A DNA stretch of 64,000 nt from JAYPHU01 sp038127535. GTDB taxonomy: Bacteria > Pseudomonadota > Alphaproteobacteria > Rhodospirillales > UBA2165. The translations under genes were made by a program, and so were the position numbers. Position 1 is the stretch's first letter. The number at the start of each line of letters is the position of its first letter. The notes beneath the pieces are model-generated. The model made no database searches. It saw nothing but the letters and a program-made list of their open reading frames with translations, and had not been told where the DNA came from. Shown one piece after another: positions 41,037 through 49,773 of the stretch. The DNA lies in contig JAYPHU010000002.1 of NCBI GenBank assembly GCA_038127535.1, positions 130,857-194,856 on the forward strand. The letters are read 5' to 3'.

Positions 41037-41073
41037 GATAAAAGGTAATGGGACGAAGAGAGGCGAGCTACCC

Positions 41074-42360
41074 CTACTGCTCCATCCATTTGACGATGCC
41101 CGCCACGCCGTCGACGGCGACTTGGGAGCCGTCGGGGATCGTCTGGGTCGCGTCCTGCACGCCCAAAACCATGGGGATGCCCCGTTCGCGGGCCAGAGAG
41201 GCCAGGTGCGAGGTGGAACCGCCCAGCTCCGCCACCACGCCCGACACCATGGGCAGGATTTGGCTGAGGGACGGGCCGGCCACATGGGTCACCAGGATAT
41301 CGCCCGGCGCCACGCGGCTGATCTCGCATTCGCAGTTGATCACGCAGGCGCGTCCGGAGCCCCAGCCGATGCCGGCGGGGTGGCCGCGCAAGCCGGGCCG
41401 GTTGGACCAGCGCTCCGGCATATTGTCTTCCTGTTCCATCTGCAACGGGCGGACCTGCAGCATCTTGAAGCCCTTCTTGTCGCGGGCCCATTCGATTTCC
41501 GCCTGCATGCCGATCATGGCCTCGGCCTTTTTCATGTAGCCGTAGAGCTCCAGCACCTTTTCGTCGTTGAGGCAGCGCTCGCCGACCAACTCCTTATCCA
41601 CCTTGGCGGTGGGCTGGGCGTTATGCAGATGGCAGCCGACCTTGTGGGTCTTGCGGCCCAGATCCACATGAGTGATCTCGCCGGCGGCGTTCAACTCGTA
41701 GCGGTCCGGTACCACCTCGCCCTGGGCAATGGCTTCACCCAGGCCCCAGGTCGCGCTGAGGATGGAGCCGCCGTTGGCGGTGACGCTTAAACCCCCGCCG
41801 GAACTTTCCGCGTCGATCAGCGGCTGCACCAACAGCGACATGGCCGTATCGGACGGATCGATACTGTTGGCCGCCATATAACGGAGCGCGCGGACGGACC
41901 AGAGCGCCGCCCAACAGGCGCGGACAGCGGTAATGAATTCATTTTCGTTGGCGAGCCCGAGGAAACTCTCGAATTGGCCGGCAAAGCTGGAGCCTTCACG
42001 GTCCTCAACCAACGCGCTAGAGCGGACCACCAGGGGCGTGTCCGACCGGTCGGCCAGTTCCTGGCGGGCGGCCAATAGCGGTTCCTTCACTTCGTCGACC
42101 ATCTCCCGGTCGAACATGCGCAGCCGGATTTCGTTGGTCAGCAGCCGCACCTCGTGCAGATCGGCTTGCGGCAGCTTGGCGATCAGCTCACGCAGGCCGT
42201 TGGCCTGAAGTTGCAGCCGGTAGGCTTCGGAGCTGACGGCAAATCCGTCGGGGATCGGCAGGCCGGCCTGACCCAGCGCCGCCTGATTAGCCGCCTTGGG
42301 GCCGAACAGATCGGGGTTCGCCGCCTCCGGCGACATCAAAGGTACAACGAGTTGAGACAT
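41074..42360 (-). CDS. Short PEP-synthase-like protein (ATP-binding and phosphohistidine domains only)
   Basis: A 428-residue protein with the N-terminal pyruvate/PEP-dikinase ATP-grasp domain (FGPKAANQAALGQAGLPIPDG, LVVRSSALVEDREGSSFAG, WGLGEAIAQGEVVPD) followed by the swivelling phosphohistidine domain (GGSTSHLASLARERGIPMV, the His being the phosphate carrier). The PEP/pyruvate-binding TIM barrel of PpsA (about 790 residues) is absent. Such two-domain forms occur in phenylphosphate synthase-like and antibiotic phosphotransferase systems. It may phosphorylate another small molecule. No barrel-encoding gene is nearby. Confidence 0.85.
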   Translation of the reverse strand: MSQLVVPLMSPEAANPDLFGPKAANQAALGQAGLPIPDGFAVSSEAYRLQLQANGLRELIAKLPQADLHEVRLLTNEIRLRMFDREMVDEVKEPLLAARQELADRSDTPLVVRSSALVEDREGSSFAGQFESFLGLANENEFITAVRACWAALWSVRALRYMAANSIDPSDTAMSLLVQPLIDAESSGGGLSVTANGGSILSATWGLGEAIAQGEVVPDRYELNAAGEITHVDLGRKTHKVGCHLHNAQPTAKVDKELVGERCLNDEKVLELYGYMKKAEAMIGMQAEIEWARDKKGFKMLQVRPLQMEQEDNMPERWSNRPGLRGHPAGIGWGSGRACVINCECEISRVAPGDILVTHVAGPSLSQILPMVSGVVAELGGSTSHLASLARERGIPMVLGVQDATQTIPDGSQVAVDGVAGIVKWMEQ

Positions 42361-42406
42361 GGCTCCGTCTCCGACATTAATTATTGCGAAATAGGTTTAT
42401 TTTTCC

Positions 42407-42434
42407 GTCATCTACGGGCTCGACCCGTGGATCC
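42407..42434. repeat. Palindromic repeat, CCACGGG arm family
   Basis: GTCATCTACGGGCTCGACCCGTGGATCC across its centre; followed (42450-42500) by a degenerate GGATCATACGCGGATCAAATCC-type copy split by mutation. Confidence 0.65.
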
Positions 42435-42531
42435 ATGCCCATTCAAAACTGGATCGCGGATCATACGCGGATCAAATCCGCCCACAAACTGCCGCGCATG
42501 ACGGCAATTTATACAGGGTAACCAGTACCCG

Positions 42532-42565
42532 AAAAGCAAAGGGACGCGCACCAGGTACGCGTCCC
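42532..42565 (-). terminator. Rho-independent terminator of the M24 gene
   Basis: On the minus strand GGGACGCG and CGCGTCCC form an 8-bp stem with a 9-base loop, followed by TTTGCTTTT, 17 bases after the stop at 42582. Confidence 0.75.
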
Positions 42566-42581
42566 CAAACCTCTAGCCGAC

Positions 42582-43835
42582 TTAAATCACGTCGACCGGC
42601 ATAATCCGATCAATCGGGAAGTGGGTGATCAACTCGGTCTCTTTCTCGTGCACGATGACCATTTCCTCGATCCGCACGCCCCATTCAAGCGGCTTGCCGT
42701 GTTGCGTTTCCAGCGCGAAGACCATGCCTTCCTGGATCTCGATCGGGTGATCGAGGGACCAGATGCGGGAGATCACCGGCGGGTCGTACTGAGCAAGACC
42801 CAGACCATGGCCCCACAAGTTGGCGGCGGCTTGGTCTTCTTCCTCGTAGCCATAAGCCTCTTTAGCAGATGGCCATTTTTCCGCAATCTCTCTGGTTGTA
42901 GCTCCGGGTTTTACCGCGTCGATGGAGGCTTGCAGCCAGTCCAGGGCCTTCGCGTAGTAATCTTTCTGCTCCTGGCTCGGATTGCCGCCGACGCAATAGG
43001 TGCGGTAGTAGCAAGACTTGTAGCCGTTCCAGGTTAGCGCAGCCAAATCCATAAAGACGATTTCGCCAGGCTGAATGATCCGGTCGGAGAAGTTCCGCCA
43101 GTTGGGCCAAGTATTTGGCCCGGAAGATACGATCACATCCTCGACATCTTCCATGCCGGGGATGTTGTAAAGAAATTCCATGATATGTGCGGTCACCTGG
43201 TTCTCGGTAATGCCGGGCTTCAGGAACTTCATACATTCCCAGTGGGCCGCGTCGCCAATGGCTCCGACGATCCGCATAATTTCATGCTCGTCCTTATTTT
43301 TGACGGCGCGGGCTTCCATCATTGGCGACATACCATCCGCCCAAGTGATACCCTCCGCCTCAAAAGCTCCAAGCATGTTAATATCAATAAAATCCACACC
43401 CAGCTTCTCGCCCTCGACGCCATGGCGTTTCATCTCGTATTTTGCGGCATCAATAAATTTCTTCACCTGCTGCTGAGAGGCAGGCCCAGCTGCTCCTTTG
43501 ATCCAGGCGTAGGAGTAGCGAATATTTTCGGGCGGAATCCATGGGGCGTGGGCTTCAATCTGCATGCCGATATCACCCTGTTCAAACAGGATGGGATCGC
43601 CGTCGCCACAGAGCATGGCGTAACGCAGCCCCGGCTTCAGCCGGTTCCATCCCGGCGTCAGGGTGCTGGTAATATAACGGACGTTTTCGTCGTACATCAC
43701 AAGAAGGGCGCCGAGGCCGTGCTCTTTCATTTTTTGGCGCGCACGCTCGATTCGATGCTTGCGCAGGCGGTCCCAGTTGACCCGTTCCTGCCAATCAACG
43801 CCTGTAATACCGAAATTTGCTGTACCAGCGGACAT
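42582..43835 (-). CDS. M24-fold ('pita-bread') protein with incomplete metal site
   Basis: A 417-residue protein with a creatinase/aminopeptidase-P N-terminal domain and an M24 C-terminal domain. Of the five usual metal ligands, Asp in FMDLAAL, His in WGHGLGLAQYD, Glu in ALETQHG and Glu in RIEEMVIV can be seen, but the other two Asp positions are replaced (DLA for DxD; SCYYRTY for SDxTRT). Creatinase has the same fold without metals, so hydrolysis of a C-N bond or another metal-free or mononuclear reaction is plausible. DddP-like DMSP lyases also share the fold but keep the ligands. Monocistronic with a terminator. Confidence 0.82.
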   Translation of the reverse strand: MSAGTANFGITGVDWQERVNWDRLRKHRIERARQKMKEHGLGALLVMYDENVRYITSTLTPGWNRLKPGLRYAMLCGDGDPILFEQGDIGMQIEAHAPWIPPENIRYSYAWIKGAAGPASQQQVKKFIDAAKYEMKRHGVEGEKLGVDFIDINMLGAFEAEGITWADGMSPMMEARAVKNKDEHEIMRIVGAIGDAAHWECMKFLKPGITENQVTAHIMEFLYNIPGMEDVEDVIVSSGPNTWPNWRNFSDRIIQPGEIVFMDLAALTWNGYKSCYYRTYCVGGNPSQEQKDYYAKALDWLQASIDAVKPGATTREIAEKWPSAKEAYGYEEEDQAAANLWGHGLGLAQYDPPVISRIWSLDHPIEIQEGMVFALETQHGKPLEWGVRIEEMVIVHEKETELITHFPIDRIMPVDVI

Positions 43836-44098
43836 AAACTTCCTCCTAAAACTAAAAATCCCCCTAAAGGAAACAGAGCATTACAAGAATCATTCAGAAT
43901 GTTTCCCCAAGGTCTTATAGGAATCAATCAGTAGAGTACTCTGCTAGGGGAATCAAGCAGGTTTTACCCGCCCCACACCCAAAGTTGACGCGGACGAAAA
44001 ACGGCGGAATTTCTGCAGAAAGTACGGCAAGAACGCGTATAGCGGCGGACCATAATGCTACGCATCAATTGGCCCGTGTCAGGGATATTCGCCGAACC

Positions 44099-45097
44099 CT
44101 AGCCCAGCTTGACCGGCTGTCCGGTCTCGGCCGACTGGCAAATAGCCTCGAAGATAGCGATGTTTTCAATCTTCTCTTCGGTGGTGAAGGGATACGGATC
44201 GCCGCCCAGAGCCGCCGTCGCCCAGGCCTCGATATTCATTTTGACCGTGTCCGCCCACTCATAGGTGCCGGAATCCACCACGCCTTCCTTCTTGCTGATA
44301 TAGACATAGGTGGGGCCGGGCTCGCTCGGGTGATGGAAATCCTTGGCCTCGATCCAGCCCTTAGAGCCGTAGACGCAGAACCGCATATACAGTGGCGTCT
44401 CTAGGATGCTGCTGAAGTACCCCGTCGCCCCGCTTTTAAACCGGACCTGGAACGACAACACGTCCCCGTTGGCGTTGGCCGGGTTGCGGGTCGCAGTCAT
44501 GGCGAACACTTCGTCCACCGAGCCGAACATGTTGGCGTAAGCGTCCGTGATGTGAATGCCGGTAGCGGTCATCGCCGCGCCGGGGGATTCAGCTTTGGAT
44601 ATTCGCCAATTGTCGGCCGGCATGTTGGCCAGCTTGTCATGAGAGAAAGCGGATTCCACATGCATGATCTCGCCTAAGAGGCCGGTCTTTACCAACTCGC
44701 GGATTTTGATCATGGCGGGCTCGAACCGGCGCTCGTGCCCAAGGCCCAGGACCACGCCGGCCGCCTCGCAAGCCGCGACACTGCGCTCCGCGCTGGCCTT
44801 ACTCAGCGCCAGGGGTTTCTCGCAAAACACGTGCTTGCCGGCGCCGGCGGCCGCGATGATCTGTTCTTCATGCAGGGAGTGCGGCGTGGCCAGGATCACC
44901 GCGTGCACCTCGTCATCGGCCAGGGCGTCGGCTAGAGAGTCGGATAGAGTCAGCTTGTGGACTCGAGCGAAGCGCTCCGCCGCCTTCGGATCCACATCAA
45001 CGCCCCGTGAAAAGCTGATCTTGTCGCTTTTACCCTGCAGGGTCTCGACGATATGGCGGCCCCACCAGCCCAGCCCGACTATTGCCGTGTTCATCAT
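44099..45097 (-). CDS. Gfo/Idh/MocA-family oxidoreductase (third)
   Basis: A 332-residue dehydrogenase: IVGLGWWGRHIVETLQG as cofactor motif, HVFCEKPLALSKASAER as EKP motif, GLGHERRFEPAMIKI and TGIHITDAYANMFG in the catalytic domain (His for proton transfer). It is divergent from a 62-residue protein gene and near the TRAP operon, which suggests a role in catabolism of the imported compound; the substrate is unknown. Confidence 0.9.
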   Translation of the reverse strand: MMNTAIVGLGWWGRHIVETLQGKSDKISFSRGVDVDPKAAERFARVHKLTLSDSLADALADDEVHAVILATPHSLHEEQIIAAAGAGKHVFCEKPLALSKASAERSVAACEAAGVVLGLGHERRFEPAMIKIRELVKTGLLGEIMHVESAFSHDKLANMPADNWRISKAESPGAAMTATGIHITDAYANMFGSVDEVFAMTATRNPANANGDVLSFQVRFKSGATGYFSSILETPLYMRFCVYGSKGWIEAKDFHHPSEPGPTYVYISKKEGVVDSGTYEWADTVKMNIEAWATAALGGDPYPFTTEEKIENIAIFEAICQSAETGQPVKLG

Positions 45098-45247
45098 GGT
45101 TCAGTCTCTCTTGCCCGTAAAAATCGGCCCTCTACTTATCCTCTGAGGAAGAAATCGCAAACATTATCCGCCGGCTCGCCCGAGACGGGCCTCTGGCCCC
45201 TGCATAGAATTGCTGAAAACAACAACCGCTCAAAAGAAGGAGCTGTC

Positions 45248-45436
45248 ATGCAGGCGTTTCAGGACACCCCGATCATGCTGGTCGGTAAAATGAACATCAT
45301 CGAGGACGACGTGGAGACCGAAGTCATCGCCTCGGAGGACTATTGCGAGGCCACCCACCGGGGGATCAAGTTCATCGAATCCCTCGGCCACGGTAGCGTT
45401 GAGGCCTGGCAGGTGCCGCGTACCAAGCTCAATTGA
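45248..45436 (+). CDS. 62-residue protein of unknown function
   Basis: Starts at ATG 45248 with a good AGAAGGAG site: MQAFQDTPIMLVGKMNII, then an acidic patch (EDDVETEVIASEDY) and a C-terminal EAWQVPRTKLN. The compact size, strong ribosome site and absence of overlap support a real gene. It lies between a Gfo/Idh/MocA gene (divergent) and the TRAP large permease (convergent, 14 bases apart). No family recognised. Confidence 0.6.
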   Translation: MQAFQDTPIMLVGKMNIIEDDVETEVIASEDYCEATHRGIKFIESLGHGSVEAWQVPRTKLN

Positions 45437-45450
45437 CTGAGGGGACAGCT

Positions 45451-46764
45451 TTAAGACATCAAGCTTATCGGCCAGGAGACGATGACCGGAAAAAACATCA
45501 CGATGAGAATAGCTAGAACATCGCAGATTAAAAACGGGATCGCCGCGCGGTAAATTTCGCTCATCGTCGTGCCCTTAGGCGCCACGCCCTTCATGACGAA
45601 CAGTCCGGCGCCGAAAGGCGGCGATGTGGATCCGGTCTCGATCGCGATCAGGTAGAGAACCGAGAACCAAATCGGATCAAACCCGAGCTTCATGACGACC
45701 GGGATAAACACCGGCAACGTAACCAGCATGATCGGCACCGGGCTCATCAGCATGCCCAGCAGGATTACCGTGGCGATCATCAATCCGACAACGACCATCG
45801 GGCTGGTGCTTAGGCCCAGCACCACGTTGACCAAGCCTTCCGTCGCGCCGGTGAAGGCCAGCATCTGCGTAAAGGCCAGGGCCCCGGAGATGATCAACAG
45901 CAGCATGACCGAGATTTCCAGGCTGCCAACAATCGCGCGTTTGAAGACGGTCCAATTCATCCGGCCCTGAGCCGCGGCCAGCAGGAATGTAGCCAAGGCA
46001 CCGGACGCGGCAGACTCGCTGGGCGTCGCCCATCCGACGAAGATAATACCCACCACCATGAAGATGATGAACCCCACCGGCAGAATTTGCGTCACGGTGA
46101 CCTTGATTTTTTCCGAAAGCGGAATGTGTTTGACCTGAAAGGGCGGTGCTACGTCCGGATCAACGATGCAGCGGCCGACAATATAGAGGGTATAGAGCAC
46201 GGCCATGATAATACCCGGCAGAATAATCGCGATCAGGATGCGGCCGATCGACAGCTCCGCCACCACACCCAAAAGCACGGCGAGACCGCTCGGCGGAATC
46301 ATGATCGCCAAGCCGCCGCTGCCCAAAATCGGGCCCAGTGACATGGGCTTCTTGTATCCCCGTTTCTCCATTTCGGGTACCAGGGAAGATCCCAACAAGG
46401 CGATGCTGCCCATGCTGTTGCCTGTCAAGGCCGAGAACAACACGCCGCCGCCGACGGCCATCAGAGCCAGCCGCCCTTTCAGGCTGCCGAACCATTTGTC
46501 GAGGGCATCCAGCAGATTGTAGCCGATGCCGGAATGAAACATGATCTCACCCATCACCAGGAAGAGCGCTACCGGCACGAGCGTGAATGTGCTGAGAGAT
46601 TCAGAAACTTGGATGACCAGCTGGAGCATGCCGGGAAGGCCGCCGAAGAACAGATACGCCCCAACCACATTGACGACCAGAAAGGCAAACGCCACCGGCA
46701 TGCCGATGAACATCAGCACGAACAGGGAGCCCATGATGATCAGGAAGGCTTCGTACCATTCCAT
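45451..46764 (-). CDS. dctM: TRAP transporter large permease (DctM)
   Basis: A 437-residue inner-membrane protein with about 12 hydrophobic helices. The family signatures IGMPVAFAFLVVNVVGAY, GNSMGSIALLGSSLVPEMEK and MIPPSGLAVLLGVVAELSIG are present. It moves substrate with sodium or protons using the DctP protein. Its ATG overlaps the end of the small-permease gene, so the two are translationally coupled. Confidence 0.93.
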   Translation of the reverse strand: MEWYEAFLIIMGSLFVLMFIGMPVAFAFLVVNVVGAYLFFGGLPGMLQLVIQVSESLSTFTLVPVALFLVMGEIMFHSGIGYNLLDALDKWFGSLKGRLALMAVGGGVLFSALTGNSMGSIALLGSSLVPEMEKRGYKKPMSLGPILGSGGLAIMIPPSGLAVLLGVVAELSIGRILIAIILPGIIMAVLYTLYIVGRCIVDPDVAPPFQVKHIPLSEKIKVTVTQILPVGFIIFMVVGIIFVGWATPSESAASGALATFLLAAAQGRMNWTVFKRAIVGSLEISVMLLLIISGALAFTQMLAFTGATEGLVNVVLGLSTSPMVVVGLMIATVILLGMLMSPVPIMLVTLPVFIPVVMKLGFDPIWFSVLYLIAIETGSTSPPFGAGLFVMKGVAPKGTTMSEIYRAAIPFLICDVLAILIVMFFPVIVSWPISLMS

Positions 46765-47297
46765 CAGGTCTGCTCCTCACCGTGCCCGCCGGAAACAGCT
46801 AGCGGGAGACCAAGAAGCACGCGCAATCCCCGCCGAACAAACTGGAAGCCCAGGAGAAAGAGACCAAAGGGCACGACGGCGGTGATCCAAAACGTCAGCG
46901 GCGCCATGATGGTGGGCTCTCGAATGTCGTTCTGGAATTGATCAATAACCGTGAGAATTCCGAACCAGCAGACAATGAAGCACGCTAGCGCAGCGACCCA
47001 GGACAAAACAAACTGTACGATTTTGGCAACACGCGCGCTCATGTAGCCGACAAGCAAGTCGATGGAGACATGTCTATCTTTTCCCAGAACCCAGGCGGCG
47101 GCGAGAAACGTCAAATAGAGAAGCGTGATCTCGCTGAGCTCAACCAACCACGGGTTTGAGATATGCAAAAAAGACCGGGTGAAAATTTCGGCGCAAATCG
47201 CCAGAGTAATGAGCACCATCATGGTGCAGGCGATGGCCGCCAAAACCTGATTGAACCTGTCAAACCAGGCCACGAGGGAGGTGAGAAAATTGCTCAC
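46764..47297 (-). CDS. dctQ: TRAP transporter small permease (DctQ)
   Basis: A 177-residue protein with four membrane helices and typical segments EIFTRSFLHISNPWLVELSE and AWVLGKDRHVSIDLLVGYMS. DctQ helps assemble the membrane complex with DctM. It follows dctP by about 110 bases with a hairpin between, and overlaps dctM. Confidence 0.92.
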   Translation of the reverse strand: MSNFLTSLVAWFDRFNQVLAAIACTMMVLITLAICAEIFTRSFLHISNPWLVELSEITLLYLTFLAAAWVLGKDRHVSIDLLVGYMSARVAKIVQFVLSWVAALACFIVCWFGILTVIDQFQNDIREPTIMAPLTFWITAVVPFGLFLLGFQFVRRGLRVLLGLPLAVSGGHGEEQT

Positions 47298-47345
47298 GGC
47301 GCGAAAGCCTATCTCATCCGGTCAAAAATTGTAGGGGCAAAAGAT

Positions 47346-47384
47346 TACCTGGCCGGCCATTGGTACAAAATCACCGGCCAGGTA
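47346..47384 (-). terminator. Stem-loop between dctP and dctQ
   Basis: TACCTGGCCGG and CCGGCCAGGTA form an 11-bp perfect stem with a 17-base loop. On the minus strand only a loose T-rich stretch (ATCTTTTG) follows. It probably protects or attenuates the message so that the binding protein is made in excess over the permeases. Confidence 0.65.
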
Positions 47385-47405
47385 CTAACGATTAGACCAA
47401 ACTGA

Positions 47406-48386
47406 TTACTTCATCAGCATTTTCTGAAGCTTCGGACCATTTTCGGCGTCCTTAGCCTTGACCGCATTCCAGGCTGCTTCGAGAACGGTCTTGCTGAATT
47501 TTTCGGTTTCAGCCGCCGAGAAAACGACTTCCTTGACGCCGTCTTTCTTCAATTGGGCGTAGCCGTCTTTCAGGCTGGCATCCCAGCTGGCTTCGTAGGC
47601 GGCCGGGTCCGCGTTACGCACAAAGTCGATGACCTTGGCTTGGGTCGGGGCCGGCACTTTCGCCCAGGCCTTCGGATTTGCCAGCAAGTGGAACGTCGCC
47701 CGGTAAAAACCAGGGGAGACATAGGCGCCGATGAGTCCCTTGAACTGCTTCGCAACGCCGGAAACGCCGGTCGCGAACCCTTTCACGACACCGCGTTCCA
47801 TCGCCGTGTAAATTTGGGTCATGGGCAGAACAACCGGGTTCCCGCCCAGCGCCTTGACGGCCGGCGCAATCGCCGGGAACACGCGGATCTTCAACCCCTT
47901 GAGATCATCCAGTTTCTCAATCGGGTCTTTTAGGAAAATATGGAAGCGGAGCTGCGACACCGGCAGTTCACCGATGTAAACCAGGCCTTTCGGCTCGTGC
48001 AACTTAGCCATCAGGTCATGGTAGCCGGTGGACTTGATGTCGTTGTACTGTCGATTGGAATAGTTGGCCGATCCGGACACGCTCAAGATGCCGTTGGCGT
48101 AGCTCGGGCTGGTGAGCGTCATATCGACGGACCCCAAGCGAACCGCGTTGGGCTGCTTGAACTGCGGCACCACTTCTGGACCGCCCCGCCAATCAACCTG
48201 GAACTCGCCCTTCATCTTCGCGTTCAGCCGATTGATAAATCCGTCAAAGGTTTGCCCGATGGGGGTTTTCTTCGGCAGCATGGAAACGAGCTTGAGCGTC
48301 ACCTCCGCTGCATATGCCTGGGACGCGGTGAACCCGATAAATGAAACGGCCAGCGCCACGGTGGTGCCTAACAAAATTTTCTTCAT
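47406..48386 (-). CDS. dctP: TRAP transporter periplasmic substrate-binding protein (DctP)
   Basis: A 326-residue protein with a signal peptide (ILLGTTVALAVSFIGFTASQ, cleavage after AYA). The mature protein has VTLKLVSMLPKKTPIGQTFD, then GLKIRVFPAIAPAVKALGGN and MTQIYTAMERGVVKGFATG, the usual DctP arrangement with the substrate carboxylate-binding Arg (LKIRV). First gene of the TRAP operon. The substrate is an organic acid by family rule. Confidence 0.92.
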   Translation of the reverse strand: MKKILLGTTVALAVSFIGFTASQAYAAEVTLKLVSMLPKKTPIGQTFDGFINRLNAKMKGEFQVDWRGGPEVVPQFKQPNAVRLGSVDMTLTSPSYANGILSVSGSANYSNRQYNDIKSTGYHDLMAKLHEPKGLVYIGELPVSQLRFHIFLKDPIEKLDDLKGLKIRVFPAIAPAVKALGGNPVVLPMTQIYTAMERGVVKGFATGVSGVAKQFKGLIGAYVSPGFYRATFHLLANPKAWAKVPAPTQAKVIDFVRNADPAAYEASWDASLKDGYAQLKKDGVKEVVFSAAETEKFSKTVLEAAWNAVKAKDAENGPKLQKMLMK

Positions 48387-48599
48387 AGTACTGATCCTCT
48401 CTGTGATGAAGTTGATGGTTACTCGTGAATAGTCAGGGCTGGCCCTCGCCGGCCCGAATGAGTGCTCGTCCGGTATGCTGAAAATCCGTCGTATTCGACC
48501 TCAATGTGGATTGAGCCCATGGTAACATCACCGCCATAATCCGCAATAACGGGCTGATTTCGAACCACAAATTCCATTATTGCGCATTATCCCGATCCT

Positions 48600-49658
48600 T
48601 TATCCTAAATGTTGGGCGAGTTCCGCCTGCAGGTGCATGAGCGCCGGCATACCCGTTCGATCCCGCCGTCCGAGTCCGCATTCCGTTGAAATACTAAACG
48701 TATCCAAGTGACTCCGGGCCACCTTCACCCGGGACAGATTTTCGTCAATGCCCTGACTATCGTGGACCAACCCCAACACAACTTCTGTGTCAGACGGAAG
48801 CGCAAGCTTCTCCAGCGGCGCATAGAATGCGTTGTCCCCGCGATCCACCGGAACCGGCATATGGATAAAATCGATCCGCCGCGCGACCTGTTCGGCAATG
48901 GCGTTGGAAACCTTCACACACATGCCCAGATCATCCGGTTCCTTCCAATGGCGATTGTTCATGCTGCCGTAACAAAGGTGGTACCCCAACTCGATGGTCT
49001 CGGGGATATGGTCCCCCAATGCCGCAAGCTTTCCGATCAACACATCCCAGGAACGATCAAACACCGCCGGGAACACCTGTTCAAAGATGCTCATTTCCGT
49101 GGCGACATCCCACTGGATGGACAGATGTTCGTGGGGGACGGCATCCGCAATTCGGTCAACCTCCTGAAGCACCGCTTTCTCGTAGACCGGCAATATCTGT
49201 TCTTGGGAGTCATAAGCTGCAAACGAATAGACGGGCGCAAATGGCGTCGGGATCGCCACCAAAAATCTTGCCGATGAGGAAACGACGCCGGCTTCCTGTT
49301 GCCGGACAAAACTCGAATAGGACTCGATGGCCTCTCTGGCAAAGCCAAGATCGGAAAAATCCAAGTCACCGGCGCTCTTTCCCGGTGCAAACGTAAAGGG
49401 CGCATGGAGCTGGTAGTCCCGTTCTCTGTCTTCGATCTGTCTTAAAGCGTCTTGTTTCTGAAAAGCGGCAAGCTGCCAGCCGATCCAGTTTTTCCGGGCG
49501 CCGGTCTCTCCGTCGGGATACCGACTGCAGCAGGCCTTCAGTATGGGGCCGACCAGCTCAAAAACCTCATCGGCGGTGTCCAAGGGGATGCTGCCGACCA
49601 GATGGACGGCATTTTTCGCGGGCGCTCCCTGAGGACGAGTTGAAGAGGTTTCATCCAT
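48600..49658 (-). CDS. MetE-like (cobalamin-independent methionine synthase fold) protein
   Basis: A 352-residue TIM barrel with UROD/MetE features: HLVGSIPLDTADEVFELVGP, CCSRYPDGETGARKNWIGWQ, HLSIQWDVATEMSIFEQVF, VVLGLVHDSQG, and a closing STECGLGRR, where Cys could be a zinc ligand. Real MetE has two barrels (about 750 residues); single-barrel relatives take part in methyl transfer or sulfonate/aromatic catabolism. It is distinct from the second such protein at 52041. It is preceded by an AT-rich palindrome. Confidence 0.8.
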   Translation of the reverse strand: MDETSSTRPQGAPAKNAVHLVGSIPLDTADEVFELVGPILKACCSRYPDGETGARKNWIGWQLAAFQKQDALRQIEDRERDYQLHAPFTFAPGKSAGDLDFSDLGFAREAIESYSSFVRQQEAGVVSSSARFLVAIPTPFAPVYSFAAYDSQEQILPVYEKAVLQEVDRIADAVPHEHLSIQWDVATEMSIFEQVFPAVFDRSWDVLIGKLAALGDHIPETIELGYHLCYGSMNNRHWKEPDDLGMCVKVSNAIAEQVARRIDFIHMPVPVDRGDNAFYAPLEKLALPSDTEVVLGLVHDSQGIDENLSRVKVARSHLDTFSISTECGLGRRDRTGMPALMHLQAELAQHLG

Positions 49659-49672
49659 CGCTTGGTTTGTAT

Positions 49673-49707
49673 GTTTTATATATGAAACAATTGTTTATAT
49701 ATAAAAC
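49673..49707. promoter_or_regulatory. AT-rich 35-bp imperfect palindrome
   Basis: GTTTTATATATGAAACAA is mirrored by TTGTTTATATATAAAAC with a one-base indel, centred on CAATTG, 15 bases upstream of the MetE-like start. It stands out from the GC-rich surroundings and is a likely operator plus promoter core. Confidence 0.6.
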
Positions 49708-49773
49708 AATATATCGGTGCGCATGTCAATGCCTGGATGATCGGTCAGCCTTTCTGCTACCCTCCCCATGGCG

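Larger units (their letters stand above)
40653..41073. other. 421-base spacer packed with palindromic elements
   Basis: Contains a CCACGGG element (40734-40762), a GATACCCGGATCAAGTCCGGG unit (40771-40800), a CCCCTCGCGTCCCGAGGGG hairpin (about 40833-40851), a GTACGCGGGTCAAGCCCGCG unit (about 40849-40873) and the composite element copy B (40933-41036). No gene. Confidence 0.65.

Noticed and set aside
40000..41073. CRISPR array
   Set aside because: Repeats are several different palindromic families at irregular spacing, with no constant repeat and unique spacers and no cas genes.
48600..49658. Full methionine synthase MetE
   Set aside because: Half the expected length (single barrel) and without the full set of MetE zinc and folate motifs.
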